This document shows, one piece after another, positions 1-8,325 of a stretch of 17,586 nucleotides of DNA. This DNA comes from Helicobacteraceae bacterium (GTDB lineage: Bacteria; Campylobacterota; Campylobacteria; Campylobacterales; Sulfurimonadaceae), in assembly GCA_027081565.1 (NCBI GenBank), contig JALWKG010000158.1:1-17586 (forward strand), in the 5' to 3' direction. The position numbers were made by a program, and so were the translations under genes. The notes beneath the pieces were generated by a model. It was not told the DNA's origin. It worked only from the letters and a program-made list of their open reading frames with translations, and made no database searches. The number at the start of each line of letters is the position of its first letter. The first letter of the stretch is position 1.

Positions 1-1446
1 CTGATATCACGTGCGACCATCCTCGAAGCAGATGACACCGACAGTCACTACTTCTCTATAGAGGAGATCATGGACCGTGCTGTTGGATATAACCTTACCA
101 TTATGCAGGCAGAACAGCAGATCGAAGTCTCTACACATAACCTCGAACAGGCAGACTCTTCCTTTTATCCTCAGATCAACGCAAAGCTTATTGGTCGACA
201 GATCGATGAGGGGCGTGCAGTTAAAAGTCTGGGTATTCTGCAAAAGACTGAGGTCAATGGTGAATTAGCACTAAGACAGACCCTATATAACCAAAGTCAG
301 TATGCCAATATCAGTATCAATAAAGCATTTTTAAGTGCGACAAGTAATGAGGTCGAACATGCTAAACTAGAGATCGCTATGCGGGCCTCATTGCTCTATC
401 TAAAGATTCTACAGTTTAAAAACCGTCTTGAACTTCAAAAAAGCAACCTCGAGTTGTCAAAAAACAACCTCCGCTCTGCAATCACCAAACAAGATATCGG
501 TATTGGTAACCAAAGCGATATCTATCGTTGGGAGAGTAAAATCGCTAATGATAAAAAAGATGTTCTTTTTACCCATGCACTCATCCAAAAAACACAGTTT
601 ACTCTCAACGCGCTGCTTAACCTGCCTCAAAAACTGCTACTGAACCTGGAAAAAGTAACTATGGAAGATCCTGTTTTCCTAACCCATGATAAAAAGATTC
701 GTGATTATTTTGAAAATCCTGCCGGTTTTGTCATATTTGAGGGGTTTTTGGTCAAAACAGGACATGACAGTTCTCCTCAACTGCGTCAGTTTGATGCCAT
801 GACCCAGGCAAAAAAATATATTGCAGAAGCTTCTGCTGCTTCACTATACGCACCAGAAGTCTATTTTCAAGCAGGATTACGTTACAAGTTTTTAGACAAT
901 GAGCCAGATGCACCTCCTTTTCAACCGAACCAAACGCAAATTGATGTTGTTGATAACTTAGACACATTTGGGCAACTTGAATACCAAGTGGGTATCGTTG
1001 CTGACCTCCCTCTCTATACCGGTGGATACCAAACTGCTGAACGTGAGTCTGCAAAGTCTGCACTGTTAACGGCACAGTCTCAACAAAAAGATGTTTCTAA
1101 TAATCTAGAAAGAGATATACGTAATGCTCTCTATCAGGCAAAAGCTGCATATCTATCCATTGACCTATCTCACGACGCCTATATCGCAGCAAACAAAAAC
1201 CTAGAGTATATGACAGCCATATATCAGCAGGGAAATGGAAGTATTTTAAACCTGCTCGATGCACAGAACACAACATTAAAGGCGGCTTTAGTAGAGAACA
1301 ACACCCGTTATGGTTTTATGGCGGACCTCATACGTCTACAGCGTAATATCGGTCAAGTCAATTTTAATATAGACGAAGATGAACGTACAAAATGGTCACA
1401 AAAAATTCAAGAATACGAAGATGGAGTTAGAGATGATGAAGATTAA
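1..1446 (+). CDS. TolC-family outer-membrane efflux protein (5' end outside window)
   Basis: Outer-membrane channel component of a tripartite efflux pump. The reading frame is open from base 1, so the protein begins outside the window; 481 residues are visible. A TolC-type segment starts near SIEEIMDRAVGYNLTIMQAE. Long heptad-like helices follow (around LEIAMRASLLYLKILQFK and the LELQKSNLELSKNNLRSA stretch). The second half repeats the pattern: DLPLYTGGYQTAERESAKSA, then a long helix and SILNLLDAQNTTLKAALVEN, where LLDAQ-type motifs are typical of the family. The last 14 bases overlap the membrane-fusion protein gene and the pump gene follows, so the three are one operon. The ATG at 70 is internal to the domain and is not the start. 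Whether the missing part is only a signal peptide or something larger cannot be seen. The family is clear; the substrate is unknown. Confidence 0.92.
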   Translation: MISRATILEADDTDSHYFSIEEIMDRAVGYNLTIMQAEQQIEVSTHNLEQADSSFYPQINAKLIGRQIDEGRAVKSLGILQKTEVNGELALRQTLYNQSQYANISINKAFLSATSNEVEHAKLEIAMRASLLYLKILQFKNRLELQKSNLELSKNNLRSAITKQDIGIGNQSDIYRWESKIANDKKDVLFTHALIQKTQFTLNALLNLPQKLLLNLEKVTMEDPVFLTHDKKIRDYFENPAGFVIFEGFLVKTGHDSSPQLRQFDAMTQAKKYIAEASAASLYAPEVYFQAGLRYKFLDNEPDAPPFQPNQTQIDVVDNLDTFGQLEYQVGIVADLPLYTGGYQTAERESAKSALLTAQSQQKDVSNNLERDIRNALYQAKAAYLSIDLSHDAYIAANKNLEYMTAIYQQGNGSILNLLDAQNTTLKAALVENNTRYGFMADLIRLQRNIGQVNFNIDEDERTKWSQKIQEYEDGVRDDED

Positions 1447-2524
1447 AAAATTAATTATTACAGGTTTGCTGGGTTCAGCAATAGCCTTGAGTGTAGTGGG
1501 TTGTAGTGAAAAAGAGAAAGAGCAGCAACTTCGTCCTGTTCGTACCATGACCCTTAAAGCAGCTAACGCCATCTCCTCACACACCTTTAGTGGTATTGCT
1601 CGTTCAGATGTGGCAGCACGCTTGAGTTTTAATGTCTCGGGCCGTCTAAAATCAGTCAATGTAAAACCAGGGCAATATGTTAAAAAAGGGACATTGATCG
1701 CATCTTTAGACAGTGCCTACTTTAAACTTAAAGTAGCCGAAGTCCGGGCATCTTTAAAACAGACTGCTTCGGAACTTGAACACTCAAAAGCACGTTACGA
1801 ACGTGTCCAAAAGCTGTATGTCAACCGTAGCTCTTCACTAAGTGACTTGGACAGTGCACGTACTGCTTATGACTCTGCTAAAGCAAATAGACGTGCTATG
1901 AGAACCCGGTTAGAACAGGCACAACTGGAACTTAGCTACACCAAACTACATGCTCCTATAGATGGTTCAGTTTCAGAGATACATGTTCGTAAAGGTGAAA
2001 ATGTCACAGCAGCAACCAACATCGCTACAATCTCTTCAACAAAAAATATCGAAGTGCCTATCTCCGTTCCAGGTTCTATGATCGATGCTATCAAAGTAGG
2101 ACAACTCACTAAAGTGACCTTTGATGACGTTAAAGATAAAAGTTTCAATGCCCGTATTACCGAGGTCAGTCATAGTTCTAGTATGCGTACTACGACCTTC
2201 CCCGTAACCGTACGTGTTATTAAGCCCTCTAAAAAGATTCACCCAGGTATGGCCGCATCGGTTACCTTCTCTATTGGTAAAGAGAGCCATATTAAAAGTT
2301 TTGTGATCCCTGTACATGCGTTGATGGAAGATGAAGATGACTACTACATCTATACTGTTACCAACATAGAAAATGGTGTGGGTACGATCCGTCGTCGTAA
2401 TGTGACAAGAGGTTCGTTAACCGGTAAGGGTATTATTTTGACTGATGGCGTTAAAGAGGGAATGCGTGTCTTAATCGCGGGTATGAGTCGTGTCCACTCT
2501 GGACAGAAAGTTCGAGTAAAATAG
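1433..2524 (+). CDS. RND efflux membrane-fusion (periplasmic adaptor) lipoprotein
   Basis: Periplasmic adaptor of the HlyD/AcrA type, linking the inner-membrane pump to the outer-membrane channel. I start it at 1433 because GGAG at 1423-1426 lies about 6 bases before it and the product then begins with MMKIKKLIITGLLGSAIALS followed by the lipobox VVGC. This gives a lipid-anchored protein of 363 residues, usual for the family. Longer starts at 1379 or 1421 would put charged residues before the signal peptide. Domain order: N-terminal barrel-sandwich half (SFNVSGRLKSVNVKPGQYVKKG), a coiled-coil hairpin (EVRASLKQTASELEHSKARY to RTRLEQAQLELSYTKL), the second half of the lipoyl-like domain (HAPIDGSVSEIHVRKGENV), then beta-barrel and membrane-proximal parts. 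It overlaps the TolC-like gene by 14 bases and the pump gene by one base, implying coupled translation. Substrate range is not evident. Confidence 0.93.
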   Translation: MMKIKKLIITGLLGSAIALSVVGCSEKEKEQQLRPVRTMTLKAANAISSHTFSGIARSDVAARLSFNVSGRLKSVNVKPGQYVKKGTLIASLDSAYFKLKVAEVRASLKQTASELEHSKARYERVQKLYVNRSSSLSDLDSARTAYDSAKANRRAMRTRLEQAQLELSYTKLHAPIDGSVSEIHVRKGENVTAATNIATISSTKNIEVPISVPGSMIDAIKVGQLTKVTFDDVKDKSFNARITEVSHSSSMRTTTFPVTVRVIKPSKKIHPGMAASVTFSIGKESHIKSFVIPVHALMEDEDDYYIYTVTNIENGVGTIRRRNVTRGSLTGKGIILTDGVKEGMRVLIAGMSRVHSGQKVRVK

Positions 2525-5500
2525 TGAACGCCTGTATTACCGAAACAGCAATTAGTAAAAACCGTATCAGTGTGGCACTGATACTCTTTTTCTTTATTGG
2601 TGGTCTTTTTGCCTATTTTGAAATGCCCCGGGCGAAAGATCCCTCTTTTGTGATCCGAACGGCAGTTGTTGTCACACAATTCCCTGGAGCGACCCCTGAG
2701 CGTATAGAGTCTTTGGTGACCATACCTCTCGAGCGTAAGATCCGACAGATTGAAGAAATTGACCACATAAAATCAGTCTCTAAAAATGGTATCTCTACGA
2801 TCTATATTTATATACAAGAGTCTTACAAAGACATGGTGCCGATTTGGGATGAGATCCGTAAAAAGATCGACCAGGTCTCTTTACCCCAAGAGGCTGCACG
2901 CCCCTTTTTAAATGACAGCTACAGTGAGACTTTTGGTACCCTTGTTACCGTGGTCGGAGAGGGGTTCAGCTATGCGGAACTCGAAGGAATTGCCAACCAG
3001 GTCAAAGAGGAGATGTTGGGTATCAGCAGCATCGGTCAAGTTGATATTTTAGGTCAACAGAGTGAGTATATTTACATAGAATTCTCTAATGCTAAACTGT
3101 CAGAAGTGGGTATCTCTCCTGATGAACTTGGAGAGATCATTCGTAAACGTAACATCATTACTCCTGGTGGTTCCATTACCATTGGACCACAACGCCTTAT
3201 CCTGGAGCCAACCGGTAACTTAAATTCTCTGGAAGAGTTGGGTAAAACTATCATCCCTATCAAGGGTAAAAAGAGTGTGCTTTATCTCGAAGACATGGTC
3301 AACATTCGCTCAGGCTATTCTGAACCTGCCGACCCAATGACCCGTGCAGATGGTGAACAGGCCTTGGTTCTTGCTATCTCTTTAAGTGAAGGTAGTAATA
3401 TTATCGAACTCGGTGAGGCGGTCAAAGAGAAGATCCGTTACCTTGAGAGTGAGTACCCTATTGGGGTGGAGTTTAGATTGGCATTTGATGAACCAAAACT
3501 GGTTGAGACCATTATCAATGACTTTAGAAACTCACTAATCATGTCTATTTTGATCGTTATCGCGGTAATGTTTGTGACGTTGGGATGGCGTACGGGACTT
3601 ATTGTAGCAACTTTGATCCCTACCGCTATCGCTACCTCATTTTTCTTTATGTGGCAGTTTGAGATAGGGCTTAACCAGGTCTCCTTGGCTGCACTTATTA
3701 TCTCGCTGGGACTTCTGGTGGATAACGCCATCGTTATCAGTGAATCTGTTCTGGTAAAGATGGATGAGGGGTTCTCACCGTTACAAGCCTCTATCTCTGC
3801 CGTAAATGAACTACGTATCTCGCTATTGACATCCTCGTTAACTACTGCTGCAGCATTTTTACCAATCTATCTGGCCGAATCAACAGCAGGTGAGTATACC
3901 AGTGCTCTTTTTGAGGTCGTGACCATTACACTATTGAGCTCATGGGTTCTCTCTCTAACATTGACACCAATGATGACCTATCTTTTTCTTAAAAAAGATG
4001 AAAAGAAGTTCACCTATAACAACCCACTCTGTAACAGTTTTAAAAGTATGCTGACCTTCTCACTGAAGCACCGTACCATTTCAGTAACTACTATTGTAGG
4101 TATCTTTATAGCCGCTCTTTATATGTTTGGTTATATTCCTAAGATCTTTTTTCCACCTGCAGACCAACCTTCGATGTTAGTCCGTGTCTCTCTGCCGCTT
4201 GGTAGTGACATCCAAGAGACAAAAAAAGTGGTTAAAGAGATGGAGATCTATTTGGAGCAGAAGCGTCCAGAGTTTATAGAGAGCTATACCTCATTTATAG
4301 GTAAAGGTTCTCCACGTTTCTGGATCAACAATACTCCTGTAGGTAATGCTCCAGAGTATGCAGAGATCTTGATCAATGCCACTTCATTAGAGGCCTTTAA
4401 TACACTGGAACCACAGATCGAGGAGTTTGCCTTTAACCACTTTGCCAACGCTGACATCTCGGTTAAAAAACTGGACAATGGACCTCCTGTTAAGACCCCG
4501 ATACAGATCCGTATCAGTGGAAATGACAACAAGATCTTACGTGAAGAGGCAGATGCTCTAAAAGTAGAACTGAGTGAGATCTATGGGACAAAGTCTATAA
4601 AAGATGACTGGAGCAAGTGGGCTGAAAAGCTGGTGGTTAATATTAACCCCGCTTTGGCACACCATGCAGGTGTCAGTTACAGCGACATCGCAAATTCACT
4701 GCAGACCGCATTGAGTGGTCGAGAGATCACGCAATTTAGAACGGATAACAAGACCATTCCTATTGTATTACGTTCCAATCATGACTTAACCTCAGACTTG
4801 GCAATGTTGGAGAGCACCTTGGTGTTTGTACCACAAACAGGAAAGTCAGTGCCATTGACACAAGTCGCAGATATCGACATCTTATGGAAGCCTCCTAAGA
4901 TCATTCGTCGTGACGGTATGCACACGATCACAGTAAGTTCTGAACTCTTAGAGGGCATCACAGCCTTCGATATCAAAGAGAAACTTGACAACTATCTTGA
5001 GGCACAACACTGGCCATTAGGCTATAGTTACGCATATGGTGGAGAGATCGAAAGTTCTACAATTGCACAAAAAGCAGTCTCTGCCAAGTTCCCTATCGCT
5101 GCTATGATCATCTTGATCTTACTGATGGTACAGTTCAACTCATTACGTAAAACAGTGCTCATATTGATTACAGTGCCACTAGGAATCATCGGTGTTGTTA
5201 TTGGTCTGTTAGTGACACAGTCATACTTTGGGTTTATGACATACCTGGGTGTTATCTCCCTGACAGGTATTGTTATTAATAACGCAATTATCTTAATAGA
5301 ACGTATAGAGTACGAACTTGATGTCACCAAACTTTCACCTCAAGATGCCATCATCGAAGCCGCACAGCGTCGTATGCGACCGATCATGCTGACCACAGCA
5401 ACAACCATCGGTGGTCTTTTACCACTATGGTTTGCCGGTGGACCACTTTGGCAACCTATGGCCATCGCCATCATCTTCGGTCTGGGTTTTGGTACAGTAC

Positions 5501-5631
5501 TGACACTGGGCATCGTACCGATTTTATACTCTATATTTTATAAAGTAAGTTACAACAAAGATTACCAGTTTATCTACCTCGACCAATGTGTCTTGGAGAG
5601 ACCAGACAACATACAAAAAGAGAACAAATAA
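2524..5631 (+). CDS. RND-family efflux pump, inner-membrane permease
   Basis: Proton-driven inner-membrane transporter of the AcrB/ACR_tran superfamily, 1035 residues, full length for the family. The start is GTG at 2524, whose G is the last base of the upstream TAG stop; the next in-frame Met (MPRAKDPSF) would delete TM1. The N-terminus has the expected TM1 then the porter-domain start MPRAKDPSFVIRTAVVVTQF. The second TM block carries LGLLVDNAIVISESV (D400, N401) and the last block carries LTGIVINNAIILIERIE (N919, N920). Compared with AcrB, which has Asp-Asp in TM4 and Lys in TM10, only one Asp is kept and the Lys position is Asn. Many non-AcrB RND pumps show this pattern, so it is a subclass mark, not evidence of inactivity. 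It is the last gene of the operon; no regulator gene is visible downstream, so any would lie to the left. Confidence 0.95.
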   Translation: MNACITETAISKNRISVALILFFFIGGLFAYFEMPRAKDPSFVIRTAVVVTQFPGATPERIESLVTIPLERKIRQIEEIDHIKSVSKNGISTIYIYIQESYKDMVPIWDEIRKKIDQVSLPQEAARPFLNDSYSETFGTLVTVVGEGFSYAELEGIANQVKEEMLGISSIGQVDILGQQSEYIYIEFSNAKLSEVGISPDELGEIIRKRNIITPGGSITIGPQRLILEPTGNLNSLEELGKTIIPIKGKKSVLYLEDMVNIRSGYSEPADPMTRADGEQALVLAISLSEGSNIIELGEAVKEKIRYLESEYPIGVEFRLAFDEPKLVETIINDFRNSLIMSILIVIAVMFVTLGWRTGLIVATLIPTAIATSFFFMWQFEIGLNQVSLAALIISLGLLVDNAIVISESVLVKMDEGFSPLQASISAVNELRISLLTSSLTTAAAFLPIYLAESTAGEYTSALFEVVTITLLSSWVLSLTLTPMMTYLFLKKDEKKFTYNNPLCNSFKSMLTFSLKHRTISVTTIVGIFIAALYMFGYIPKIFFPPADQPSMLVRVSLPLGSDIQETKKVVKEMEIYLEQKRPEFIESYTSFIGKGSPRFWINNTPVGNAPEYAEILINATSLEAFNTLEPQIEEFAFNHFANADISVKKLDNGPPVKTPIQIRISGNDNKILREEADALKVELSEIYGTKSIKDDWSKWAEKLVVNINPALAHHAGVSYSDIANSLQTALSGREITQFRTDNKTIPIVLRSNHDLTSDLAMLESTLVFVPQTGKSVPLTQVADIDILWKPPKIIRRDGMHTITVSSELLEGITAFDIKEKLDNYLEAQHWPLGYSYAYGGEIESSTIAQKAVSAKFPIAAMIILILLMVQFNSLRKTVLILITVPLGIIGVVIGLLVTQSYFGFMTYLGVISLTGIVINNAIILIERIEYELDVTKLSPQDAIIEAAQRRMRPIMLTTATTIGGLLPLWFAGGPLWQPMAIAIIFGLGFGTVLTLGIVPILYSIFYKVSYNKDYQFIYLDQCVLERPDNIQKENK

Positions 5632-5680
5632 TAAGCAGGTGTACTACTATCTGTTAAAGTTACGTCCAAACTGACACGCT

Positions 5681-5707
5681 TTTAAGAGTAATGCAAATAC
5701 TCTTAAA
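5681..5707. repeat. 10-bp inverted repeat between the efflux operon and tRNA-Ala
   Basis: TTTAAGAGTA at 5681-5690 and TACTCTTAAA at 5698-5707 are perfect inverted copies around a 7-base spacer. The second arm ends two bases before the TATAAT at 5709, so the repeat covers the region where a -35 element would lie. No T-run follows on either strand, so an intrinsic terminator is not well supported. It may be an operator or a weak end to the efflux transcript. Confidence 0.6.
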
Positions 5708-5708
5708 G

Positions 5709-5714
5709 TATAAT
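5709..5714 (+). promoter_or_regulatory. -10 element of the tRNA-Ala promoter
   Basis: A perfect TATAAT lies 19 bases before the first base of the tRNA, leaving a leader of about a dozen bases for RNase P to remove. No consensus -35 is present, as is common in Campylobacterota; an inverted repeat occupies that region. Confidence 0.6.
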
Positions 5715-5733
5715 CGCTTACTTCCAACTACAT

Positions 5734-5809
5734 GGGGCATTAGCTCAGCTGGGAGAGCGCTTCGCTGGCAGCGAAGAGGTCAGCGGTTCGATCCCGCTAT
5801 GCTCCACCA
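5734..5809 (+). tRNA. tRNA-Ala (anticodon GGC)
   Basis: A 76-base cloverleaf with encoded CCA. The acceptor stem pairs GGGGCAT with ATGCTCC (one G-U). The D stem is GCTC/GAGC and the anticodon stem is CTTCG/CGAAG. Its 7-base loop CTGGCAG has anticodon GGC at 5767-5769, which reads GCC/GCU alanine codons. The T arm is AGCGG-TTCGATC-CCGCT. It stands alone, with no second tRNA next to it. Confidence 0.97.
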
Positions 5810-5887
5810 ATTACTACTTAATCCTCAAAAACGAACTAAAACTTCACAAAATTTTCAAAATGAAATGTTTTTGCAACGCTCAGCATT

Positions 5888-5893
5888 TATAAT
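5888..5893 (+). promoter_or_regulatory. TATAAT box just before the 7TMR kinase gene
   Basis: A perfect TATAAT is separated from the ATG at 5900 by only six bases, so transcription would start at or within a base or two of the start codon. No Shine-Dalgarno sequence lies upstream of the ATG. See the leaderless-mRNA finding. Confidence 0.5.
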
Positions 5894-5899
5894 TAATGT

Positions 5900-7723
5900 A
5901 TGAAACTTTTTTTACTCATTTTAGTATTAATAAACATATTATTAGCAAAACCCATAGATGTCTCGTTGGACACACAAAATATCAATGCAGAAACACAACT
6001 TTGTCATGACACTGCCCACAAAAGTCTGGACCAGATAGCTACTATGGGTCAGTTTGTTGAAGTCAACAGCTCATACAGTAACCTTGGAATCATGAAAAAG
6101 GGAGTTTTATGGGTAAAGATGGTGTTTGTCAATCGTCATGATGAGAGTTATCATAGATATCTTGAAATGGAAAACCTTATTTTTGACAATGTAACACTGT
6201 ATGATGAAAAAGCTCGGGTCGTCAAACATCGCCTGCAGAGTGAAAACCTATCTCAAAGTACTCTAAACCCCACCTATATCCTAGAGTTTGACCCAAACAG
6301 TATAGAGACCTACTATCTTAAGATCGTTAATCATAAAACGACCACCCGCTTTACTCTCTATCTTAAGGCCTCAGAGAATTTTATCGACCAGAGTATTTAT
6401 GAGATCGCTAAGATTGTCTTTGTCTTAGGTTTTATTGCCTCTTTGATGCTTTATAATGTTTTAGTGTACTTTTATACCAAAGATATCAGTTACGTCTACT
6501 ATGTTTTTTATATCTTTGCAGTGGTCTTACAGCAGCTCTCTTATGTGTCAGTCATTGCTCTGGTCTTCCCACCCAGCATGGTGGCCCTTGCCCATACAAC
6601 ATGGGCTTTTCAGGTAGGCTTGATGTATTTCAGTGCTTCACTCTACGCACGACGTTTTTTAATGACATACAGAGACTTTCCACATTTAGACAAGGTTTAT
6701 AAACTTTTTATATTTTTAGCAGTGGTAGAGATACCTCTTTTTGGAACCTCTTGGTTCTACCTGCCAGAAGCAGGTCTCTTTACGGGACTTGCTTTTGTAT
6801 TTTTCAATACATTTAGTGGGGTCTATGTCTACTTGCAGGGAAACAAACAGGCCCGTTTTTATGCCTTGGCATGGCTGATTTTGATCGTGGGTTATATTAT
6901 TATTATTTTAGATGCTTTGGGTTTTATCTCTGTAATGTACAAAATGTCCAACCTCATACTCTATCTCACAGGTGTTGAGGCACTAATCCTCTCTTTAGCC
7001 TTTTCTGACCGTTATGTGATATTACAAGAGGAGAAAAAGGACTCCGAACAGCTTTTACTAATCACCTTGCAAAACCGAGACAAGGTAGTCACCCAAGAGA
7101 TCGAAGATCGTACGGCAGAATTGAGTCACGCGTTGGCCAACAACAAGACACTCTTTCAAGAGTTACACCACCGCACGAAGAACAATTTACAGCTAATACT
7201 CTCTTTGATCAGAATGCAGGCTTCTAAACTCGATGATGTGGCAGGTTATGCCTTTAATGATTTGGAGTATCGCATTAGAGCGATTGCTAAGACACATGAA
7301 ATCTTGTATCAAAAAGATGATCTCGAACTGATCGATATGTCAGAGTACTTTCATGAGCTTGTTGATAGGTCTGATGAAGGTGTTTTAAATACACAAAACT
7401 GCGAGATCACACTGGATGTCTATGCCTTTATACCCTTGCGTGAAGCCGTATATATAGGACTTATACTTAATGAGATGATCTCAAACACTATAAAATATGC
7501 TCTCAAAGAAGAAGGTAACTTCATCAAGATCTATCTACATCACTCTGAAGGAAAATATATCTTCTCATATAAAGACAGTGGAGAAGGGTTTGATCAGAAG
7601 TATGTGAGAGAAGATGCTCTGGGCCTTGCCTTGATCAGAACCTTGGTTGAGGAGCAGCTTGAGGGTGAGATGGTTCTATACAGCGATCATGGTACAGAGT
7701 ATATTGTCATCCTCAATATCTAG
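5900..7723 (+). CDS. 7TMR-DISM sensor histidine kinase with HisKA_2 domain
   Basis: Membrane sensor kinase of 607 residues. A signal peptide (MKLFLLILVLINILLA) leads to a periplasmic beta-rich domain of about 140 residues, 7TMR-DISMED2-like, with LWVKMVFVNRHDESYHRYLE. About seven TM segments follow between residues ~165 and ~375 (7TMR-DISM_7TM type). A short coiled coil (EQLLLITLQNRDKVVTQEIE) then leads to a HisKA_2 phosphoacceptor region, LFQELHHRTKNNLQLILSL, with His423/His424; His424, just before Arg, fits the family's conserved position. The ATP-binding domain has an N box NEMISNTIKYA (N524) and G motifs DSGEGFD and ALGLALIRTL. The signal peptide supports the ATG at 5900, although it has no Shine-Dalgarno. 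No response regulator lies beside it, so it is an orphan kinase. The family often senses sugars or other small ligands; its ligand here is unknown. Confidence 0.9.
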   Translation: MKLFLLILVLINILLAKPIDVSLDTQNINAETQLCHDTAHKSLDQIATMGQFVEVNSSYSNLGIMKKGVLWVKMVFVNRHDESYHRYLEMENLIFDNVTLYDEKARVVKHRLQSENLSQSTLNPTYILEFDPNSIETYYLKIVNHKTTTRFTLYLKASENFIDQSIYEIAKIVFVLGFIASLMLYNVLVYFYTKDISYVYYVFYIFAVVLQQLSYVSVIALVFPPSMVALAHTTWAFQVGLMYFSASLYARRFLMTYRDFPHLDKVYKLFIFLAVVEIPLFGTSWFYLPEAGLFTGLAFVFFNTFSGVYVYLQGNKQARFYALAWLILIVGYIIIILDALGFISVMYKMSNLILYLTGVEALILSLAFSDRYVILQEEKKDSEQLLLITLQNRDKVVTQEIEDRTAELSHALANNKTLFQELHHRTKNNLQLILSLIRMQASKLDDVAGYAFNDLEYRIRAIAKTHEILYQKDDLELIDMSEYFHELVDRSDEGVLNTQNCEITLDVYAFIPLREAVYIGLILNEMISNTIKYALKEEGNFIKIYLHHSEGKYIFSYKDSGEGFDQKYVREDALGLALIRTLVEEQLEGEMVLYSDHGTEYIVILNI

Positions 7724-7734
7724 TAAAACATCAT

Positions 7735-7836
7735 GCCTACTGTAAGTTTAAAATTTATACAGTTGGATTAGTATGAGAAGTGGCAAGAGAAAAAATAATG
7801 TAAATCTATACATAACTATCCACTTTTAAAGTAGGC
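7735..7836. repeat. Nested inverted repeats between convergent genes
   Basis: GCCTACT (7735-7741) and AGTAGGC (7830-7836) are inverted copies, and inside them AAGTGG (7778-7783) pairs with CCACTT (7820-7825). They lie between the convergent kinase and cytochrome genes, where a two-way terminator would be expected. The loops are long and no clear T-run follows, so a terminator role is only a guess. Confidence 0.35.
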
Positions 7837-7867
7837 TCTTTAACGGTGCCCCCTTACAACATCTCTT

Positions 7868-8272
7868 TTACTTGAACTCTACACCCTCATAACGATCATA
7901 GATCCACTCTGCTACAGCTTGACGCTGGGCATCATTAAGATGTGACTGTGCAGGCATGACCCCAAAATGATCTACTGCACCTGCATTACACATAAAGTAA
8001 TCTAATGATGGATTTTTGACATATTCTTTAATAAAAGCAATCGTCACAAAACGGTGAACCTCGTCATCATCACCTTTAATGATAATAGTGTCTTTAAGCT
8101 GTCTAGAGACCTCTATCATAGGGGGTGCTTTTAGTTTGTTAAAGGTTTTTAGAGTCTCTGCCTTGGTGATCATCTCTACATGACATGCAGCACAGTTATT
8201 TTTATAGACATCATAGCCATCAACACCAAAAAGTGATACTGAAGCAAACAGTAATAGTGCAAGTTTTTTCAT
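7868..8272 (-). CDS. Periplasmic mono-haem cytochrome c
   Basis: Small exported electron carrier of 134 residues. A signal peptide MKKLALLLFASVSLFGVDG comes first, then the single haem-attachment motif CAACH (C27, C30, H31). A Met in GVMPAQ (M106) is the likely second axial ligand, in the usual class I position before the C-terminal helix LNDAQRQAVAEWIYDRY. The extra Cys95 is not part of a second CxxCH. The start is supported by AAGGAG five bases upstream. The gene is last in the minus-strand group, 48 bases after the YtfJ-like gene, yet that gap has its own direct-repeat box and -10, so it may be transcribed separately. The redox partner is not identifiable from sequence; small c cytochromes feed terminal oxidases, peroxidases or thiol systems. 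Confidence 0.9.
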   Translation of the reverse strand: MKKLALLLFASVSLFGVDGYDVYKNNCAACHVEMITKAETLKTFNKLKAPPMIEVSRQLKDTIIIKGDDDEVHRFVTIAFIKEYVKNPSLDYFMCNAGAVDHFGVMPAQSHLNDAQRQAVAEWIYDRYEGVEFK

Positions 8273-8292
8273 AAGTTCTCCTTGATATCAAT

Positions 8293-8325
8293 ATAGTAGT
8301 CACTCTTTGTTAAGAGAATGTTAAT
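8293..8325 (-). promoter_or_regulatory. Direct-repeat box and -10 for the cytochrome c gene
   Basis: Read on the minus strand, the site is ATTAACATTCTCTTAACAA: two TTAAC units with an 11-bp period (plus-strand GTTAAG 8309-8314 and GTTAAT 8320-8325). Ten bases beyond lies TACTAT (8293-8298), and a TATATT at 8290-8295 is an alternative -10. The distal half-site includes the TAA stop codon of the YtfJ-like gene (8321-8323). The same box precedes three other genes in this cluster. Confidence 0.6.

Noticed and set aside
5691..5903. 70-codon frame running through the tRNA-Ala gene
   Set aside because: It is formed by the tRNA sequence itself and ends at the kinase start; no ribosome site.
8303..8316. 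5-bp hairpin CTCTT/AAGAG between the ytfJ-like and cytochrome genes as a terminator
   Set aside because: The stem is very short, no T-run follows on the minus strand, and the bases are better explained by the direct-repeat box they overlap.
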